The notes beneath the pieces are model-generated. The model was not told the origin of the DNA. It saw only the letters and a list, made by a program, of their open reading frames with translations, and did no database searches. The position numbers and the translations under genes are program-made. Shown one piece after another: positions 5,460-5,467 of a DNA stretch of 5,467 bases. Every line of letters begins with the position of its first letter. Within the stretch, counting starts at the first letter, position 1. Source of the DNA: Acidimicrobiia bacterium (GTDB taxonomy: Bacteria; Actinomycetota; Acidimicrobiia; Acidimicrobiales; JACDCH01); assembly GCA_013694495.1 (NCBI GenBank), contig JACDCH010000623.1, positions 1-5,467 of the forward strand, given 5' to 3'.

Positions 5460-5467
5460 TCAGCTCC

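Noticed and set aside
5457..5467. TGATCA at the end of the DUF421 gene as a possible stop shared with a convergent gene
   Set aside because: Only one or two codons of any such gene would be visible, so it cannot be supported.

Overview
The window is very GC-rich, with G or C at almost every third codon position. Its gene content points to a high-GC actinobacterium: a bacterial XPB helicase, an Rv1155-like F420-type PPOX protein, and a long Ctc-type ribosomal protein L25 followed by pth. An acidimicrobial or other environmental lineage is my guess from the style of the proteins; no marker here settles the taxon.

Layout. Bases 1-368 (+) are the 3' end of an acidic protein whose N-terminus lies outside the window. 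It is followed after 4 bases by a complete XPB-type DNA repair helicase (373-2046, +). The helicase ends in a 25-bp convergent gap facing yggS. A hairpin-forming inverted repeat there (2042-2076) contains both stop codons and probably terminates transcription from both sides.

From 4794 down to 2072 all genes lie on the minus strand, in transcription order: L25/Ctc (4794-4132), peptidyl-tRNA hydrolase (4132-3479, one-base overlap with L25), an F420-type PPOX oxidoreductase (3441-3028), a C-terminal remnant of a cytochrome P450 (2921-2712), and the PLP-binding protein YggS (2710-2072, starting one base after the P450 stop). L25 and Pth form a translation-coupled pair, one a 5S rRNA-binding ribosomal protein and the other recycling peptidyl-tRNA. 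The PPOX gene, P450 remnant and yggS follow closely and may be read through from it.

A 98-bp divergent intergenic region (4795-4892) separates this block from a DUF421/YetF-family membrane protein (4893-5459, +). It carries a good Shine-Dalgarno for L25, a weak promoter candidate and a perfect 6-bp inverted repeat.

No CRISPR array, mobile element, RNA gene or defence system is visible, and I see no convincing undescribed multi-gene system. The points most worth a second look are the truncated P450 whose stop abuts the SD-less GTG start of yggS, the Pth with an unusual active-site loop (Asn where E. coli has His113), and the shared hairpin over the two convergent stop codons.
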